Assembly: GCA_031002005.1 (NCBI GenBank)
Contig: JARYHS010008074.1
Location: forward strand, 8,006,924-8,070,923
DNA length: 64,000 bases
Direction of reading: 5' to 3'
Origin: Vandiemenella viatica
Taxonomy: Eukaryota; Arthropoda; Insecta; Orthoptera; Morabidae
Shown one piece after another: positions 46,430-58,237 of this stretch; the first letter of the stretch is position 1, and each line of letters opens with the position of its first letter. The notes under the pieces are model-generated. The model worked only from the letters and a program-made list of their open reading frames with translations, was not told where the DNA came from and did not search any database. The position numbers and the translations under genes were made by a program.

Positions 46430-46839
46430 GAAAAGTTATTACACTCGTGTAGTTCATCAAAGTGCACAAGGTTTTATTGTCCATAAACACTTCCCGCCAA
46501 ACACCAGCCACCAGACAAAATATAGTTTTATAGACTCTTCTCCGAAGACACAAGTTCGTTAAGATAGTGAGTCACTTCTTAAGTACTAATTCACAATTCT
46601 GTCCTACAGATGTCATAACAAAATTGCTCAACAGCTAAGTCCACTTATAAACTCTGTCCTCTTTTCCTACCGATCACTCACTGCATAAATTCTCCACACT
46701 GTATTCTCATTAAATATCTTGGTAGAAATGCCACAGCGTCTACTCATTACAAATTACAATTTTTTTTTTTTTAACTTGTTCACCATCTGCAGCTACTCTT
46801 CACAACTCGCCATCTAGCGACATATCTCTCTCCCCAACA
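46430..46839 (-). mobile_element. Possible solo LTR
   Basis: Read on the minus strand it starts TGTTGGGGAGAGAGATATGT at 46839 and contains GACAATAAAACCTTGTGCAC near 46490-46470, a polyadenylation-like signal followed by a short U5-like stretch. The 3' end and target duplication could not be fixed. It lies 5 bp from the Harbinger left end. Confidence 0.35.
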
Positions 46840-47175
46840 ACTATGGCCCAACACACAGGGTGCAACTGTTTTGTGACAACAGTTGCAAACTGGTTGAGCA
46901 CGCAACTAGTTATCAACCTAAACGAAACTTGTGTCCTCACATGAATAGTTTGGCTGTAGATTAGTTTCATTCATCTTGCAATAGTCAGTGCAGAGTTTGC
47001 AGAATTTTCTGCTATGTCAGATTTAGACGAGGAAGACATTAATTATTATCATTACCACAAGATACGTGGGGTGCATAGGAAGCATTTGGTCCTTCCATAT
47101 TTAAACAATAATGTGACCTCCAGGCTATTCGTAGCAGCAAAAGAACTTCCTCAAAATACGACCAATGAATCATAA

Positions 47176-47578
47176 TTTAGAATTGGCCTTGCCTACGACG
47201 GAAGTTATGTGCATGTCCCATTTCATGTTGCTTTGTACTATCACCCCCAGATACTTCACGGAATCAACCGTGTCAACAGCTGAATTGTTTATTTTGTACT
47301 CGTGTACTCTTCCCCTTTCCACCCCTTAATTTTTGTAATTTTCTTTATACAGAGATACAGATTCTATCCGATTTTGAAGGAAATCTGTACACGTATACTT
47401 TAAAACAAACAGAATAATTTTGTCTACATTTGATTTGAAAAATAGCAACCCCTCTCCACTTTAACCTCCACCCCTCTTAATTTCCAAAGTTCTTTATAGA
47501 TAAAGTTTTTATTAGATTTTGATGGAACACTGCACATCTATACTTTAAAACAAAGAGAAACTCATCGTCTACATTCGG

Positions 47579-47615
<37 letters not shown>

Positions 47616-48944
47616 ATTTTACCTCCTCCTTCCCATTCAATTTTTGCAAATGTTCTTCATTCAAAGCTACAGTTTATATTCAATTGCAAGGGTACTTTGC
47701 ACACATTTAATTTAAAATAAAGAGAAAAATACTGTCCGCATTAATTTTACAAAATCCAAACTACTCTCCCGATTTACACCCCCTTAATTTTTGCCAATGT
47801 TCTTTATATATTTCCACACTTTTTATCTGATATCGATGGAACTTTTCCCACGTATACTTAAATAAATGGAAAAATGCTGTCTACATTTGGTTTACAATAG
47901 TCCAACCCCTTTACCCCCAAGCTAGAAACCCACAGTTTTAAATCCCTTCAATATCAATTCAGCTGTTTTTAATTTATGCCAGAATATTCATAAAATAAAT
48001 GTGTCCTAATGTACTTCAGATTTTAACTTGGACCCCAAGCTTTCACGTTGTGAAAACCCATTAAAAATCTGTATTTTCTGCGTGGTGCTGAAACAAACAG
48101 ATATATACCAAACACAGATTTATGTATCTGGTATGTATTAATACGCGGATGGTACATGTTCTGACTATCGATCTGCAACTTTAACAGATGTTGGGATTAT
48201 ACCAGTTATTTACACACCAGTATGACTCAGTTCGATTAGGCGCCGCAAACTGGATCTGGAGCTACAACGAGACCAGCCACGAGGCCGGACCGCGAGTACC
48301 AACCGACCTGACTTCGGTTTTCTGGTAGTTTTCCACATCCAGCGAGGTGAATACTGCGTCGGTTCCCAATCTCCACATCATTAACTACACAATTTACAAA
48401 CAAAAAATCCAGTTATAACATAGCCTTCTGACTGGCCCCGGCTCTCTACATCAACTCTCACATTGATCGACAACTGACAAAGATACATCTCTCGAATGTA
48501 CTTACCTTGTCTCCGGTTTACCAGATTTTATTGGTTGTCAGAGTTCTCACTCCAACCATGCACTATTGCGAAGGTAATGCGCATGTCCGGCAGATACGTT
48601 ATACTTGAACCAGCCCATCATCCTTTGGCGTCTGCTGTTAAGCACAGTTGCTACTTTAGTTAGGAATCTCTACAGATGGGACACTACAGTTGTAATATAT
48701 ACCGAGAAAACCTCGTATTCTATTTGTTTCTTCTACTGTCGCATTTTTCATTATGTTTTTTTGCCACGTCGATATCGAGGTCATTAGATACGGGAAAGGA
48801 CAGGGGGGCAAGAATGGGTTCTAAAAGAACGATCCCGGCATTCACCAGGAGTGATTTTGGAATCAATGGAAAACCCAAATTTGGATGGTCAGATGGGGAT
48901 TCGAACCCACGTCCTCCCTAACGCGAGGCCATTGTCTGATATAA
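47176..48944. repeat. Composite insertion in transposase exon 1
   Basis: Breaks the transposase between PQNTTNES and AFYRISKES. Contents: a minus-strand reverse transcriptase scrap (47176-47310; DTVDSVKYLGVIVQSNMKWD, homologous to the RT at 4805-5857), four diverged tandem units of about 150 bp (47320-47935, each with a TTTAAA.CAAA.AGAAA..GTCTACATT-like word), unassigned sequence to 48764, and a SINE at 48765-48940. A T run of about 29 sits near 47581. Confidence 0.7.
48765..48940 (-). repeat. SINE (tRNA-derived family 2)
   Basis: GGCATTCACCAGGAGTGATT, ATGGAAAACCCAAATTTGGA and GGGGATTCGAACCCACGTCC match the SINEs at 55208 and 58238. The inverted B box GGATTCGAACC places the tRNA-like head at the right. 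Confidence 0.8.
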
Positions 48945-49197
48945 AGATTATGGCTTTCTATAGAATTTCGAAAGAATCATATCTGGAATTGACAAGGATG
49001 GTTGGCCCTTCCATAGAGAAGATGGACACAAATATGAGGGAATGTGTGTCTACACGGGAAAGAATACTGATCACTCTGGGGTAAACTTCACAATGATTTT
49101 ATTGACATTTTGAAATTACATTATTCATAAAACATAGGTAAACTAATAATAAGTAATAATATAAGCTAAGGATGTTTTTATTTACATATCCGAATTG

Positions 49198-51181
49198 TTA
49201 AGACTTTCTGAAAATGCTTTGTAAAAATCTGCTGAATACATTTTGGAAACTGCATTTGACATTCGTGACGTCTAATGATGTCGAGTCGGACAATGATGAG
49301 GATGTGTCCATTGTAAGTCCTAATGGAGCCTGTGCCAGGTGCCCGAGAGTTGTAATATCATCGATAATCCTAAAAACTTGTGGTTTGTAGAGTTTGATTT
49401 GTGAATCACTCAGCTCTTCCAGTTCTGGTATCAAGCTGAGCAGGAACATCTTGAGTCCCTGTTGCCTATCAGTATTTTTTTTTGCTCTAAAGTACTCGTA
49501 TGACGAACTTGTTGGACGTGGTCGGTCACTTGGTTGAAAAGATATTTCGGTCAATAGTGATGGAGAACTTGGGGATGTTTGCTGTGTATAAACAGATGCG
49601 TCTTCCAACTGGATGGCACTTTGTTCAATTTGGGTGACACTATCCTCAACTTGTATTTCAGAGTCTTCAACATCATCAGATAACTGCTGGGATTGTGGTA
49701 CTGGTTGCAAATTACCTGATGAGGGAGGAGCCACTGTTTTTATGAAAGGCACACAAAATTGAGTGACATTTTCCAGATAATAAGCTTGTTTCCTTCCGGC
49801 AGAGGTTTCATTTTCCTCATGAAGACTGTACGGAGATTCCGCCATTTTTCTTTGCATTCAGCAGCTGAAATCAAAATAAAAATTACTGGAAATCATCTAA
49901 AATTTTCTTAAATTTAATGGAAATTTAATTATCCTTCTATTTCATTGTTGCAGGTATTAGGCTACTGGTGGAACATTTTTGGCAATTTCCTTATACTTTG
50001 TGACAGGTGAGAGCACAGTCAGAAAAAATTATCAAAGAAAATACAAAGGTTATATGGGACGTACTGAAGGATATTTATATGTCTGTCCCTACACAACATC
50101 AATTTAAACGTATTGCTGATTGTTTTGAGTTGCTATGGAACCTTCCCAACTGCATTGGGGTCTTGGATAGGAAGCACATCAGAATTGAAAAATGTCCACA
50201 TACAGGTTCTGAAAACTTCAACTACAAGCACTTCCCCTCCACCGTGCTTATGGCATGCTGCGATGGCGATGGCCTTTTCACGATTATTGAACCAGGTTTC
50301 GCTGGATGTAACAGCGATGGAGGCATTTTCAAAACCAGTGCAATGAACTACTGGATGACATCCCTCCACCTTACCAATTACAATATGATGAAGGAAACAT
50401 TCCGTTTCCCTACTACTTTGTAGGGGAGAAAGCATTCCCATTGTCTCACAATTTATTGAGACCCTTTTCAAGCAGAACTCACAACATTGTGAAGAGGCTT
50501 TTCAATTATGGATTGAACCGAGGAAGAAAAACAATTAAATGTGTGTTTGGAATGAAAGCAGAAAAGTTCATGGTGTTAAATGGACCAAAACGATGTCGTG
50601 ATCTAGCAACAGTAAATAATATAGTAAAAACTGCCTGTATCCTACATAACTTCACACACAAGCGAGAAGGAATTGAGTACAGTCCTCAAGACAGAGCACA
50701 AATGAACGGGACAGCGGACCTGGCGACCAACATAGAAATAAGAGACCTGGTGATAAACGACGGCTCTTCAGCGACTGTTTTGAGGAATTATCTGGCCAAC
50801 TACTTTCTTTCTTCTCGTGCAAGTCTACCTTTGCAATGGAAATTAGCAGCACAAGAGAGAAGTATAGAATAGATCACAGTGGTCCAGCATATGCCTCCAA
50901 TAACTTCCCCAACAGTTTGTAAATTTGAGCTTTGTTTTTTCTCTTGCTTTGTATTATGACAGACCAAAGCGTATAATAAATGTATAAACTGTAAGTACTG
51001 AAACTAAAGTGTAAACTACTTATACACATTTGCTCACCTGACACATTTAATTGGGCGTCAACCACTTGCTAAGCTTTATCTGTCACTTCTTTCCTTGAAT
51101 ATCCCGGAAGTTTGTAGGTGAAAGCACTTCATGCTTCTCCACCTCTTTCACAAGTTTTAAATTAAATTCTAGATCACTCAA
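49198..51181 (-). pseudogene. MADF-BESS protein gene of the Harbinger element, two exons
   Basis: Probable DNA-binding accessory protein. Exon 1 (51181-51038) reads LSDLEFNLKLVKEVEKHEV, then in another frame YSRKEVTDKA-stop-QVVDAQLNVS, the first half of a MADF domain; the start codon position has TTG. The donor is GTCAG|GTGAGC. Exon 2 begins at 49864 after TTGATTTCAG with AAECKEKWRNLRTVFMRKM, the second half of MADF, in the correct phase (phase 1). After a one-base frame change near 49800 it continues AYYLENVTQFCVPFIK, an acidic glutamine-rich linker, and MFLLSLIPELEELSDSQIKL, a BESS motif, to the stop at 49198. The 1173-nt intron contains all of transposase exon 2 on the other strand. Disrupted by start loss, a frameshift and a stop in exon 1 and a frameshift in exon 2. 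Confidence 0.8.
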
Positions 51182-51400
51182 TTTATCTTTGAAATAAATA
51201 AGCACTAAACACCCGTGGTTTCGTGAAACTGAATTCTGCAACGCAACTACGACCATGGATCCACGGTTGCATACAACTGGTTTGAGATTAGTCTAAAACC
51301 GATCGCCTCATGTACGGTTCCTCAACCCCTACAAAACAGTTGCAAGTACAACCAGTTTGCAATTTTTGTCACAAAACAGTTGCACAGTGTGCGCTGGGCC

Positions 51401-53540
51401 TAACCCGCGATATTCTATATCGCACCTGCGATATCGCGCATCGTAAAACATATCGATATTTTCTTACAAATTTAATACCGACTTCTTATATGCAAATATC
51501 CACATAATCACTTTGTGGTGTTACAAGATGTTAAATGCTCTTGACTGTCACTTATAGAGTTACAGATAAGAAGCACTCACAGTTCTAGAGGTCCATGCAG
51601 GAAAAATGACTTTTTCTTAGAAAGGTTTCTGTTTCTCACTTAATGAGGTTAATGACGGGACCTGGAACTTATCTCTCACTTGTAAAATTTTTTCGATTAT
51701 CCAGTTCTCACTCACTCCAATTCAACTGTATGTAGCCCATCATCATCAGCAAATTATATCATGGAATACTGTGGATTTGTAGTCATTACTTCAGACAGAA
51801 CTTCAAGTGTCCTACAAACTCTGTCTGCTAACTCCAGCAACCCATTGGTCAGGGGATATCTGTGCCAGGAGCGTCATGTGACGAGTTTCATCAGTCAGGA
51901 GCAGGATTCGGGAAGGAGCGGGTGCGACTGCCGGGAAGTGTGCCGTGTAGTGACCGGCTCCGAAATGAAACGTGAAGTATGATTTAATAAGTGCAGGATA
52001 TAGTGAGCTATTAAATAGTTCAGTAATGAAAGTAGGCGGTGGTAGAACTCATTATCGAGTTGGTGGAAGTGTTAACAAATGCAAGAACCTACATCTTTGG
52101 AAATATGAAGTCACAATCTAAAAATTCACGGTCATATTGTAATGTGGTGGTCACAGCAAACATTGAAGATGATTAAAAGTGTTTGTTGTCTTGCAGCAGC
52201 TTCTGACTTGGAAAAGGTTGTGAAATGTTTTAAGTTTTCAAACATTCCGCTGGTGGCGACCAGGTCCGAACGTGTGTAATTAATCAACTGCTGAAGAATG
52301 ATAAACAATAATTTCTTTTTTAGAACTTTCATGGTCTTCCTCTTGGTTTCAGATGATTTCTTTGGAATCTACTCCAACATCACTTATGTCAATCATTCAT
52401 ATTTCCTACAAGCAAAATGGGATGGAAAAAGGAGCTTACTAGCAAATTTAGATATAAATAATTAGAGAGAGAGGTAGAGGATCAATAGCTTATCACGGAT
52501 GATGACAACACAGTATGGAATAGATGTAAGCATGTACAGGGAACAAAGAAATTTTTGAGTTTAAACCATTATTCAGTAATAAGATATGGAGGGGACAGGC
52601 TGGGAGTTGGAGAACAGCAAACCAGTCACTGCATAATGGCAGTTAGCTGTTAAAGTAAAGGTGGGGGGAGGGAGAATTTCGAAATGACAGGCTGAGAATA
52701 GAACGAAATAATACACCAGTCAACAAATATCAACATCTAATTTTACTAAACTGCTCCTTCCCTGCAAAAGGTACTTTTACAAAACATGCAATATGCATCT
52801 GCACACATCCGATTGAAAGACAATCATTGGTAAAACATAGCCTATCACAGGCCATGCCATTTGTCCCACAACCCATCTTATATACTAGTACACCTGCCCC
52901 CATTGCTCAAATTCTTACATCAGCCTCTCAACAAACCAGCTGTCCATTAGACTGAATAGTCACAAAAGAATACCTCTTCACTACCTTACCAACTTAAAAC
53001 CATCTCTTGCAGATATAGTTTACTGAATTATCTTAATTTTTATTGATTTATGTCAGAAATATTTTTAATTTTCACTGTCTACATATTTCTGATTTTCATA
53101 TGCTTAGTTTCCTTTCTGTGCTAAAATTTTTTAACCCCACCACTTTCACTTGGAACTAACAGAAAAACAACAATTAATTTGGTGTGGTTGACTATGTAGG
53201 ACTAAAAAAAGCTGCAGCGAATAGAGACTTCCCATGAGGCTTCTGAAAAGACTATATTCCAGGATGGAGTGAGGGAAACAGCTCTCATGAGAAGGCAACA
53301 GAACTGCTGGAATACCTCGACCATGTTAGAAAATATAAATGGAAAAAAACTCTTAAAAATATTATTTTACGCATTCTAGTAGAAAAGCCTGGTCTCTTAT
53401 TTGTAAATTAGATCCTACATCATTACCTTCAAGAACACACTCATCCATTACTTTGGAATTGATAGCAAATCACATTGAATCTATTTCTAGAGAGAGAAAA
53501 AAAAAGTTCACTAGATTGGTCAAATCTGAGCTTAAACGTT
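51401..53540. other. No gene recognised
   Basis: Mostly AT-rich. A 73-codon plus-strand frame at 51761-51982 and GTGGCGACCAGGTCC near 52253, which resembles a retroelement primer-binding region, are noted but not supported further. Confidence 0.4.
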
Positions 53541-54870
53541 AAAAGTGCTAAACTCAACCACACTCTATATACACCCATCCATTCACATTACAAGAGTTTC
53601 AGGAAGGTTTAAAGATCCTTCAAAATGGTAAAGCTGCAGGATTAGATGGGATTTGTTCAGAACAATTGAAAAACTGTTGACCAGCTACATCTCATTGGCC
53701 TGCTTCATTCTTCAGCTACATACCACAATCTGGAAGGCTTCCTCAGATTAAAAAGAATAAAAGTAATTGATTTACATAAACTAGGAAGAAATCCTCCTTT
53801 CCCACAAAGTTACATATTACTGAAAAGGCTTATTTTGAACAGAACAGCTCCGGCAATTGAAGCCCTGATCCCTGTTGAACAAGCTGGATTCCGTCCCAGT
53901 CGGGAATGTACTGATCAGCTCCTATCTCTATCACCTACTTGGAAGTAGGTTATCATAAGATAATGAAGGAGGTATCTGTATTCCCAGATCTTTTGGCAGC
54001 AACGATACAGTTTGGAGAGAGAGTATGCTTCTCAAACTGATCAAAGCAGTTCCTTGCAAAAAGATATTTCCTTTACTGGAAAAAAGTTAAATAACCACTT
54101 GTTCCAGGTGCGAACAGAGTTCAGCAGGAGCAGATTTCACAAGCTAAATATAATGGTCTACCACAAGACTTGGTTCTCTCCTCTATAATTTTTAACTTAT
54201 ATACTCATCACCCGTCAGACACAGTATCTCGTAAATTTGTATATGCTGATGACATCAACCTTACAGTGCAAATAACTAACTTCATAAAGGTTGAAGAAAT
54301 CTTGCCTTTTCAAATAAATTCACAGAAAACAGAAATAGCTACTTTCTACCTTAGCAACAAACATATGACCTACCAGCCAAATATATTGTTTAGAGACCAG
54401 ATGCTGAAGTGTAACAGTACCCCAAAATACCTGGGTGTGACATTAGACAGGTTCTTAAAATACAAAAGCCACCATCAGAATACAGCTCCCAAGCTTAAAA
54501 TTCAAAATAATTTACTTCAGCGGCTGATAGGAACTTCGTGGGGAGCTGATGTGAATATACTAAGAACAACAGTCCTAGCCTTGGTTTTCTTCACAGCTGA
54601 ATGCTGGTTCAGCATGTGGCTTTATAGCTCTCACAGCCAGCTGGTGAACATTCAGCTTCGACAAGCGCATCATAACTGTCACGCTTCTATCTACACCTAC
54701 TGAATTGCTGCCGGTGCTCAGCAACATCCTACCACCTCACGTCAGAAGGCCCTAATCAAACTAAGGTTTAGAATTCTGAATGAGGCTTTTTCCCCCATCC
54801 ATGGATATATTAGGGAATACAAAACATGGCTGAAGTCACACTGCCAGCCAGGAAGACTGCTGTCAACCTA
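53540..54870 (+). pseudogene. Non-LTR reverse transcriptase (Jockey/R1-like), degenerate
   Basis: Blocks: LQNGKAAGLDGICSEQLKN, LLKRLILNRTAPAIEALIPV then EQAGFRPSRECTDQLLSLS, a palm region with insertions, FNLYTHHPSDTVSRKFVYAD and the catalytic box FVYADDINLTVQ (54235), NSTPKYLGVTLDRFLKY, AKLKIQNNLLQRLIGTSWGA and LSNILPPHVRRKALIKLRF-like at the C-terminal side. The YADD is intact. Frames change near 53690-53760, 53945 and 54175. The protein's cysteine-rich C-terminus appears separately at 56520-56760. Confidence 0.75.
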
Positions 54871-54879
54871 AAATCTAAG

Positions 54880-55207
54880 GGTTAAAACATGCTGAGCAGG
54901 TCACGGTTGGGATGAAGGTCATGGTTGTGATGAAGATCGTGGTCGATGGATTCTATGCAGCTCAAGGTGAAGGTAGGTGTCGTGGTGGTCAATGTTGAGG
55001 TACAGTTGCTGGCATTCATCAGCGTTTTGAAAATTCTTTAAGTGTCACCCGATGTAAATTGTTTATGTTTTGTTTTTAAATCGAGTATCATTTACTTTGT
55101 CACCTGCAACGATTCGTGGAGTTCAGTTAACAGCATATAAATGAACAGAGATACACACTTGGTGAATGTCACCATTTAAATCAGGATCTGAAAATCATAC
55201 ACCTTTT
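54880..55207. other. Spacer
   Basis: Contains locally repeated GGTCATGGTTGTGATGAAG-like words at 54900-54950. No gene. Confidence 0.4.
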
Positions 55208-55436
55208 CTTTACTTATGGCCTCACGCCTCGTCGACGTCATTAGGGGCGTGATGGGCCTGAGGCAAGGAACAGGAAGGAATTTGGCCACGGCCTTTTGAA
55301 GGAAGCATCTCGGCATTCACCTGGAGTGATTGGAGAAACCATGGAAAACCCAAATCTGCATGCCCAGACAAGGATTCGAACCTGCGTCCTCCCGAATGTG
55401 AGGTCAAAGTGTTAACTGCACACCCAACACACTAGT
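55208..55436 (-). mobile_element. SINE (tRNA-derived family 2)
   Basis: Minus-strand SINE with head at the right. Plus-strand words: CACGCCTCGTCGACGTCATT (3' end), GGAAGGAATTTGGCCACGGC, GGCATTCACCTGGAGTGATT, ATGGAAAACCCAAATCTGCA and GGATTCGAACCTGCGTCCTC (inverted B box). No convincing target duplication. Confidence 0.8.
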
Positions 55437-56519
55437 TAAATATATGTATCAGTCAGATTGACTCCATGCCCACCTACCAAAGACACCACATACTTTTCAA
55501 TACATTTACAGTAAAATTCAGAACAAACTGGAGAAGTCAAATGTTTGTAACACTTACACACCAAACCAAAACATGCTGAAGAAAAACTCATTGTGAATAT
55601 AAATTAATGATAATTATTGTCAATAAAGTAATGCACCATTTAGCAAAGCATTTTCAAGTCAAATTTAAAAATTTTCAATGCAAAATCAGAATTTCTATTT
55701 CCCATCTCATACTCAGTCAACATTTTATTTTAAATAATAATTAACACGAGAAATATTTTTTTACTTTCTTTAAATTTATAATGATTGTTGGACAGAATTT
55801 CTTGTTTGATGTTCCATTTCTGTCAGGATATGATGTGTAATAATTCCTGAATAGTCAATCAAGTCTCTCACAATGGATAATTATTATTTCAATTACTGTA
55901 TAAAATTTGTTGTAATTTATCGACCGCTGACTGTCTAATTGCTTCAAACCTGAACTTTTTGGTAGTTGTACAGTTTATAGAAATCTTTACTCATTATTTG
56001 ATACAATTATTTATTTAAAACCAAAGGTAGCATTGTCAATGTCAGTAGATAGTTAATTTATATCTGCAGTTGTGTAAAATAAAATGAGACCCTTTAAATA
56101 AATCAACATTTAGAACAAGACAAAATTAAACAACACCACTGTATATAATACGAAAGCCAAACTGTGTAGAAACTGGACCGTGTGACCTTGAAATAGCTCA
56201 ACCAGAGTCAAGCAGACCTCTAGTATCGCGCTAGGCCGTGAGGTGAAAACAAAATGCTCGTCCTCTCATCGACATCGCGGAAAGGGTATCGGCGAGGGTG
56301 ACGGCACGCACGACCGCCTCGGCATGCGCTGACTCATTACCAACAATGCTTTGGTTTCACGTGGATGAACATCTATCACGACCTTCACCGCGAGTTGCTT
56401 GACATGTTTTTACCCTAACTCCTTCAGCCCTACAGATAGCTGGACAGTGTAATTGGCATTATCAACACCACGGGGCATAGTGGAAATTAACAATCCCTGC
56501 ACAAAACTACCAGGATCTG

Positions 56520-56760
56520 GTGTAAATTAAGTCATATTAGATGTGGTACGCGAAGAAGTGCTTCAACTCTCCACACCTGGGGCTGAGCAGATTCTCCGTA
56601 CTGTGACTGTGGTGATGTATCACAAACTGTCACACAATGTGTAGGACTGCCCACTGCGTGCCTTTACTGGTAGTTTGAAAAACTTAAATTTGGCTACGCT
56701 GGAGATGGTGGCCTTGTTGGAGTGCCTCGATGTCATGTTGTAGAGTTTATGACTGGCTAT
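56520..56760 (+). pseudogene. Non-LTR ORF2 C-terminal cysteine-rich region
   Basis: PYCDCGDVSQTVTHNV followed by a stop and DCPLRAFTG and LKNLNLATLEMVALLECLDV matches the C-terminal Cys-His region of Jockey/R1 ORF2 proteins (CDCG...T..HI...CP.RA..G). Likely the end of the element at 53540-54870, separated by 1.6 kb containing the SINE at 55208. Confidence 0.6.
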
Positions 56761-56998
56761 CCAGCTGCGGGCATTGTCCACTGAACAATGTAGATATATC
56801 TGTGTTTATTTTGAAATAAGGTTGTTGTTAATTTTTGTAAATGTTATATAGCATCACATGCAAAATAAAATAAAATAATGGAGGAGTCCGTTTCTGTTCC
56901 CAGTAGTGAAGTGATTGACAGTTTCTTTTTAGGATAGATATTGTTTTCATCAAAGAACTATTAGGTATTTGTAATAGTTTTGTGCTTACATATTGCCC

Positions 56999-57256
56999 TC
57001 ATATTTCCAGTGGTGGTTTCAGTGCCTGTACTAAGTGGTCATTTGTGGGTAGACACATGTACAACCATCGAGCATTGACATACTGAGCTATGTATCCCTT
57101 CTTCAACAATAGTGAAGTAACTGATGCCAGCTGGCCATTCACTGGAGTTTCAGATTGTTGGTTGACAGCTTGTGGTGGGGGAAAATCAACTCGGTGAGAT
57201 GTTTGGGGTGGAGTTAAAAGTCGTAATCTCAAATATTGTAAAACTGGACATATCAC
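56999..57256 (-). CDS. Candidate terminal exon of an unidentified host gene
   Basis: After TGTATTCAG on the minus strand 85 codons are open to TGA at 57001-56999. Peptide segments: VICPVLQYLRLRLLTPPQTS, HRVDFPPPQAVNQQSETPVN, LASVTSLLLKKGYIAQYVN and RWLYMCLPTNDHLVQALKPP. Composition and the clean frame suggest a real exon; no transposon family matches. The second half could form a winged-helix-like fold, which is a guess. A GTAAGC lies 15 nt after the stop, so the stop might alternatively be a mutation in an internal exon. Gene not identified. Confidence 0.5.
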   Translation of the reverse strand: MICPVLQYLRLRLLTPPQTSHRVDFPPPQAVNQQSETPVNGQLASVTSLLLKKGYIAQYVNARWLYMCLPTNDHLVQALKPPLEI

Positions 57257-57259
57257 CTG

Positions 57260-57960
57260 AATACATCACAGGAAACCTGCGAGTCGTCAGAGAAAATATG
57301 TTCCAGTCTAATTTTTGCAAACATAAAATATAATCAAACTTGAATTAAAAATAAATAAATATTACACATAAAAATCAACTCTGATGAGTGGTGGTTCATA
57401 CTGGAAGAGAAAGCGGAGGTGGGGGATTTGTGGAAAGAAGGAAGATTACTGGGTGTTATTTAAATACCCAGAGGCTATTATGATAAAAATGTCAAACAAA
57501 TTTTTAAGTGAAAAATAATGGAAAAAGTGCACAATAAATAAATAAACAATAAGTGTTGGGGACAACTGGTAGAATCTTATTTGAAGTTGAGGTAAAGTAG
57601 ATGCCTGCGTCTAGGATATGTAGGTAAACCAGTTCTTCTATAAGTGTAAACAATTGTAGAGGTTATGGGAATCAACACAGACTGCCACTAAATGGTCTAG
57701 GTCAAGGCTGTCCAATCCCAGGCCTGCAGACCACGAACTAGCTCAAAAACCTCTGGAGAGGTCTCAGTGATGTTTTTTTACTTTTTGATTTAAAAAAATC
57801 TCTACAAAGTTCTCATTGATACTTTTTACGTTTTGATTGTAATTAAACTTTGTTACTTATATCTTTGTTATATTTAAATATAAATAATATAAAGGAAAGG
57901 AACATTATCACATCCAAAAGTTGATGGCTGCAACGAGAGAAAACATGTAAGGCAGACATA
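57260..57960. other. No gene recognised
   Basis: AT-rich spacer with no block recognised. Confidence 0.4.
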
Positions 57961-57970
57961 CAAATACGTA

Positions 57971-58225
57971 CTAGGGTGGTGTGGTCAAGAATAAGGGTAG
58001 GAGAAAAGGTGACACCTTTAGAGAGTACCCAAGAAAGAATTCTGATATGGAAGAAGAGGATAAGTTCATAACAGACAGTTTAGGCTTGGGATTGTGAAAA
58101 AGAGATAGTGCAAAAGAGATATGATGTTCAAATGCGAAGCTGAGGTATGTTAAATAGTTGGGTATTGGACAGTTATAAGAAAATAAGGGACTGCTGCAAA
58201 TTTGGTAATTGGCAGGGAAAAGACT
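57971..58225 (-). pseudogene. Penelope-like element N-terminal fragment
   Basis: FHNPKPKLSVMNLSSSSISE corresponds to KISIVNLSSGPLSQPQ in the relic at 25700-26965. Interrupted at 58226 by a SINE. Only this N-terminal part is visible. Confidence 0.5.
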
Positions 58226-58237
58226 CACCTGCTATGA

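Larger units (their letters stand above)
47014..50872 (+). pseudogene. Harbinger transposase (HARBI1-like), two exons
   Basis: DDE nuclease of PIF/Harbinger elements. Exon 1 starts at ATG 47014 (SDLDEEDINYYHYHK, LFVAAKELPQNTTNES), is broken at about 47176 by inserted repeats and resumes at 48945 with AFYRISKESYLELTRMVGPS and ERILITL, ending at 49079 before GTAAAC. Exon 2 follows TTGTTGCAG at 49956, reading GY-stop-ATGGTFLAISLYFV, then WNLPNCIGVLDRKHIRI (first Asp), IIEPGFAGCNSDGGIFKTS (second Asp), and in a shifted frame IPFPYYFVGEKAFPLSHNLL, KTIKCVFGMKAEKFMVL and KTACILHNF. The splice junction keeps phase 2. Lesions: TAG near 49963, A-run frameshift near 50026, frameshift near 50340. The third catalytic position (family E in VENAFG) is Lys here (IKCVFG). 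Confidence 0.85.
46845..51400 (+). mobile_element. PIF/Harbinger element with two interlocked genes
   Basis: Left end GGCCCAACACACAGGGTGCA and right end (inverted) GGCCCAGCGCACACTGTGCA continue as inverted repeats for about 53 bp through CAACTGTTTTGTGACA and TTGCAAACTGGTTG. Flanks are TAT (46842-46844) and TAA (51401-51403), close to the 3-bp target of the superfamily. It holds a transposase gene on the plus strand and a MADF-BESS gene on the minus strand. Length is 4556 bp, about 1.8 kb of which is later insertion in transposase exon 1. Confidence 0.9.

Noticed and set aside
55222..55407. Open frames over SINE copies (55222-55407, 58225-58494, 48851-48940)
   Set aside because: The same peptide words appear at each SINE copy, so they are repeat translations.
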